Source of the DNA: an uncultured Eubacteriales bacterium
GTDB taxonomy: Bacteria > Bacillota > Clostridia > Oscillospirales > CAG-272
Direction: 5' to 3'
Assembly: GCA_934477985.1 (NCBI GenBank)
Contig: CAKSOR010000102.1
Coordinates: 1 to 8,160, forward strand
Length of the DNA stretch: 8,160 nt
Numbering within the stretch: the stretch's first letter is position 1; each line of letters starts with the position of its first letter. A model generated the notes under the pieces. The model did not search any database and was not told where the DNA came from. It saw nothing but the letters and a program-made list of their open reading frames with translations. Both the position numbers and the translations under genes were made by a program. Below, in pieces: positions 6,371-8,160 of this stretch.

Positions 6371-6390
6371 GTTTTTCTGGAGGTGATCTG

Positions 6391-7260
6391 ATGGACGAAA
6401 CACGGCAGGACACGCTGTCGCTGATAAAGCGACGTCTCGCGTCGATGACCGCCGGTGAAAAGCGGATCGCCGGATTCATTCTGAGCGAGCCGCAGCGCAC
6501 GGTCGGTATGACTATGCGCACGCTCGCCGGTGAGGTCGGGGTTTCCGAGGGGAGCGTCGCGAACTTCGCCGCGAGGCTCGGGTACGACGGCTACACGGCG
6601 CTGAAGATCGCGCTCGCCCGGAGTCTTTCGGACGGCGGAGCGCCGCTCTTTGACAATGTCAGCCCCGGAGACAGCCCATCTGTCGTCATGGGAAAGATGC
6701 GCGACAACACTATAGACGCGCTCCGGACGACCTGCGAGACGATGCCCGAGGAGGATCTTTCGCGCGCGGTCGCGATGCTGACCGGCGCGAAACGGCGGAT
6801 TGAGCTATACGGAATCGGCAGCTCGGCGATGCTCGCCGAGGACGCGGCGTTCAGATTCATAAAGTTAGGGCTTCCGGCGGTCGTAATACGCGACAGCTAT
6901 ATAAGCTCGGCTTCGGCGCTGATGCTCGATCCCGACTGCCTGGCGCTCGCGATCTCCTACACGGGTCGGACGCACGACATCATCAAGACGATGTCGATCG
7001 CCAAGGAAAAAGGCGCGAAGACGATGTGCATTACCTGCTACTCGGACAGCCCGCTGGCGAAGCTCTGCGACCTTCCGCTTATCGCCGTCTCGGGCGAGGC
7101 GGTCGCGTCGAAGCTCGCGACGGTCTCAAGACTCGCGCAGATGCTGATTGTCGACACGCTCTGTGCCTGCATAGCCTCGCAGCGGCGGGACGACGCGCTC
7201 GAGAGACAGTCCGAGATCGTCGACGCCTGGGGCGAATACTGGCTCGGAAATCAGGGCTGA
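6391..7260 (+). CDS. MurR/RpiR-family transcriptional regulator (HTH plus SIS domain)
   Basis: This 289-residue protein has the family's usual length and order. The N-terminal RpiR-type helix-turn-helix domain spans about 6-80: LASMTAGEKRIAGFIL at 16-31, then TMRTLAGEVGVSEGSVANFAARLGYDGY at about 41-68, which carries the recognition helix. The C-terminal SIS domain, about 125-265, binds phosphosugars: IELYGIGSSAMLAEDAAFRF at 137-156 and LAISYTGRTHDIIK at 186-199, the latter corresponding to the usual ISxSGxT motif with Tyr-Thr in place of His-Ser. A phosphosugar ligand is therefore likely but not identifiable. The ATG follows GGAGGTGAT by a good distance. It is divergent from the moxR operon and first in a probable operon with the GNAT and TfoX-like genes. 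It may control itself and possibly the moxR operon through the repeats at 6245-6343. Confidence 0.93.
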   Translation: MDETRQDTLSLIKRRLASMTAGEKRIAGFILSEPQRTVGMTMRTLAGEVGVSEGSVANFAARLGYDGYTALKIALARSLSDGGAPLFDNVSPGDSPSVVMGKMRDNTIDALRTTCETMPEEDLSRAVAMLTGAKRRIELYGIGSSAMLAEDAAFRFIKLGLPAVVIRDSYISSASALMLDPDCLALAISYTGRTHDIIKTMSIAKEKGAKTMCITCYSDSPLAKLCDLPLIAVSGEAVASKLATVSRLAQMLIVDTLCACIASQRRDDALERQSEIVDAWGEYWLGNQG

Positions 7261-7275
7261 TCGGAGGGAGATTTT

Positions 7276-7725
7276 ATGGTTATCGGATACGGAGACGCCG
7301 CCGGTATTGATGAGTGGATGGCGCTTGTAAAAAGGATAAGCCCGGACTTTCCTGGGCTTGAGACCGTTGAAGCGCTCGATGAGCACCGCGCGACCGTTCT
7401 GCGGTTCATGGACGAGCGTCGGGCGATTTGCGCGAAGGACGGCGGGAAGATCGTCGGCGTGCTGCTTTTCTCGAAAAAGCACAACATGATCTGCTGTCTC
7501 GGAGTTTCGCCAGAGCACAGACGGCGGGGAATCGCGTCTGGACTGCTTGAAAAGGCGCTTCATGAGCTCGACCCGGCGAGGGACATTACGGTCACGACCT
7601 TCCGCGAGGGCGATGAGAAGGGAGCCGCGCCGAGGGCGCTTTACGAGCGGTTCGGGTTCGAGGCGGAGGAGCTTCTCGAGGAGTTCGGGTATCCGGTGCA
7701 GCGGTTTGTTCTGCGGGCGGGGTGA
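7276..7725 (+). CDS. GNAT-family N-acetyltransferase
   Basis: This 149-residue cytoplasmic protein should transfer an acetyl group from acetyl-CoA to an unidentified amine. Motif A, which binds the acetyl-CoA pyrophosphate, is at 74-92: CLGVSPEHRRRGIASGLLE, with the R-x-x-G-x-A signature at Arg82 to Ala87. Motif B is at 119-131, with PRALYERFGFEAE, typical of the C-terminal part of the fold. Strand DGGKIVGVLLF at 55-65 precedes motif A. The stretch TFREGDEKGAAPRALYERFGF is a shared feature of one clostridial GNAT subgroup as I remember it. The ATG follows GGAGG by eight bases, only 15 bases after the regulator's stop, so co-transcription is likely. The substrate cannot be inferred from sequence. 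Confidence 0.9.
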   Translation: MVIGYGDAAGIDEWMALVKRISPDFPGLETVEALDEHRATVLRFMDERRAICAKDGGKIVGVLLFSKKHNMICCLGVSPEHRRRGIASGLLEKALHELDPARDITVTTFREGDEKGAAPRALYERFGFEAEELLEEFGYPVQRFVLRAG

Positions 7726-7727
7726 GT

Positions 7728-8045
7728 ATGGCTTCGGGCAGGGAATATCTTGAATTCATACTTGAGCAGCTTTCGGGGCTCGACGGCATCTCATACCGCG
7801 CGATGATGGGCGAATATATCATCTACTATCGCGGGAAGATTGTCGGCGGGATATATGACGATCGGCTGCTCGTAAAGCCGGTGAAGGCGGCGGTGAAATA
7901 CATGCCGGGGGCGGTATATGAAAAGCCATATGACGGCGCGAAGGAGATGCTGCTTGTCGGGGAGGTCGACGACCGGGAGTTTCTCGCCGGGCTGTTCGAC
8001 GCGATGTTTGACGAGCTGCCAGCCGCGCCGAAAAAGCGGCTCTGA
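7728..8045 (+). CDS. TfoX N-terminal-domain protein (Sxy/TfoX-like, stand-alone)
   Basis: This 105-residue protein is a single TfoX N-terminal domain: MASGREYLEFILEQL at the start, YRAMMGEYIIYYRGKIVGGI at about 24-43, DDRLLVKPVKAA at about 44-55, then MPGAVYEKPYDGAKEMLLV and FLAGLFDAMFDELP. In gamma-proteobacteria TfoX/Sxy is a competence activator. Small stand-alone versions like this are common in Clostridia and have no established role, so no function is claimed. An in-frame GTG at 7722 would overlap the GNAT stop as GTGA and add two residues. The ATG at 7728 is preferred because CGGGG lies five bases ahead of it and relatives, as I recall, begin MASxxEYL. The gene follows the GNAT gene by two bases, so it belongs to the same operon and is probably translationally coupled. 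Confidence 0.88.
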   Translation: MASGREYLEFILEQLSGLDGISYRAMMGEYIIYYRGKIVGGIYDDRLLVKPVKAAVKYMPGAVYEKPYDGAKEMLLVGEVDDREFLAGLFDAMFDELPAAPKKRL

Positions 8046-8084
8046 TACGGAGAGTTTAACGGCTTAAAGAAAGGAAACGCTGCC

Positions 8085-8160
8085 ATGGCAGTCTTGTTCA
8101 GGACAGAGCGGCTTACAATACGCAAGTTCAGCTTTGATTTTCTTGAGGATTATTACAGAG
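8085..8160 (+). CDS. Probable GNAT-family acetyltransferase, N-terminal fragment (cut by window edge)
   Basis: Twenty-five codons are visible: MAVLFRTERLTIRKFSFDFL, then EDYYR. The TERLxIRxF opening followed by a DxxDxYR-like segment is the usual beginning of RimJ/RimL-type GNAT acetyltransferases. AAAGGA sits about nine bases before the ATG, and the gap from the TfoX-like stop is 39 bases with no terminator, so the gene may continue the same operon. The start codon lies in the perfect palindrome CTGCCATGGCAG (8080-8091). With only the N-terminus visible, the acetyl-CoA motif cannot be checked. Confidence 0.65.
   Translation, partial: MAVLFRTERLTIRKFSFDFLEDYYR

Noticed and set aside
8055..8068. 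Small stem TTTAA-CGGC-TTAAA between the TfoX-like gene and the last gene
   Set aside because: Five A-T pairs only, with no following T-run. Too weak to be called a terminator.

Overview
The window looks like chromosomal DNA from a GC-rich member of the Firmicutes, most likely the class Clostridia (an uncultured gut-type lineage would fit). The reasons are strong Shine-Dalgarno sites (GGAGGTGAT, GGAGG, AAAGGA), consensus sigma-A-type promoters, and a mini-RNase III. A MoxR/DUF58/transglutaminase cluster and a small stand-alone TfoX-type protein also fit. Genes are GC-rich and tightly packed. The one long divergent intergenic region is strikingly AT-rich. This placement is an inference from gene content, not a measured classification.

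Layout. Positions 1-6161 read on the minus strand. In order of transcription (right to left) there is a three-gene cluster: a MoxR-family AAA+ ATPase (5166-6161), a DUF58 membrane protein (3844-5169) and a large polytopic transglutaminase-like protein (1016-3847). Adjacent genes in it overlap by four bases (ATGA), so translation is probably coupled. A non-coding gap follows (769-1015), carrying a run of six back-to-back GC-rich hairpins (833-981). Then come mini-ribonuclease III (mrnC, 340-768) and the N-terminal part of UDP-GlcNAc 2-epimerase (wecB, 1-352), which overlap by 13 bases.

Positions 6391-8160 read on the plus strand: a MurR/RpiR-family SIS-domain regulator (6391-7260), a GNAT acetyltransferase (7276-7725), a TfoX N-terminal-domain protein (7728-8045) and the start of a second GNAT acetyltransferase (8085 onward, cut by the window edge). 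Spacing suggests one operon.

The two units diverge from about 6162-6390. This region holds a promoter in each direction. The regulator's promoter is a perfect TTGACA-17-TATAAT with an extended -10. The moxR promoter has a perfect -10. Between them lie nested inverted repeats and two copies of the palindrome TTGCGCAA, one of them covering the moxR -35. The RpiR-type regulator is the obvious candidate to bind there, possibly controlling both directions. The two most interesting non-coding structures are the hairpin chain next to the dsRNA-cutting mini-RNase III gene and this operator-like divergent region. No CRISPR array, RNA gene, insertion sequence or clearly new defence-type system was seen.
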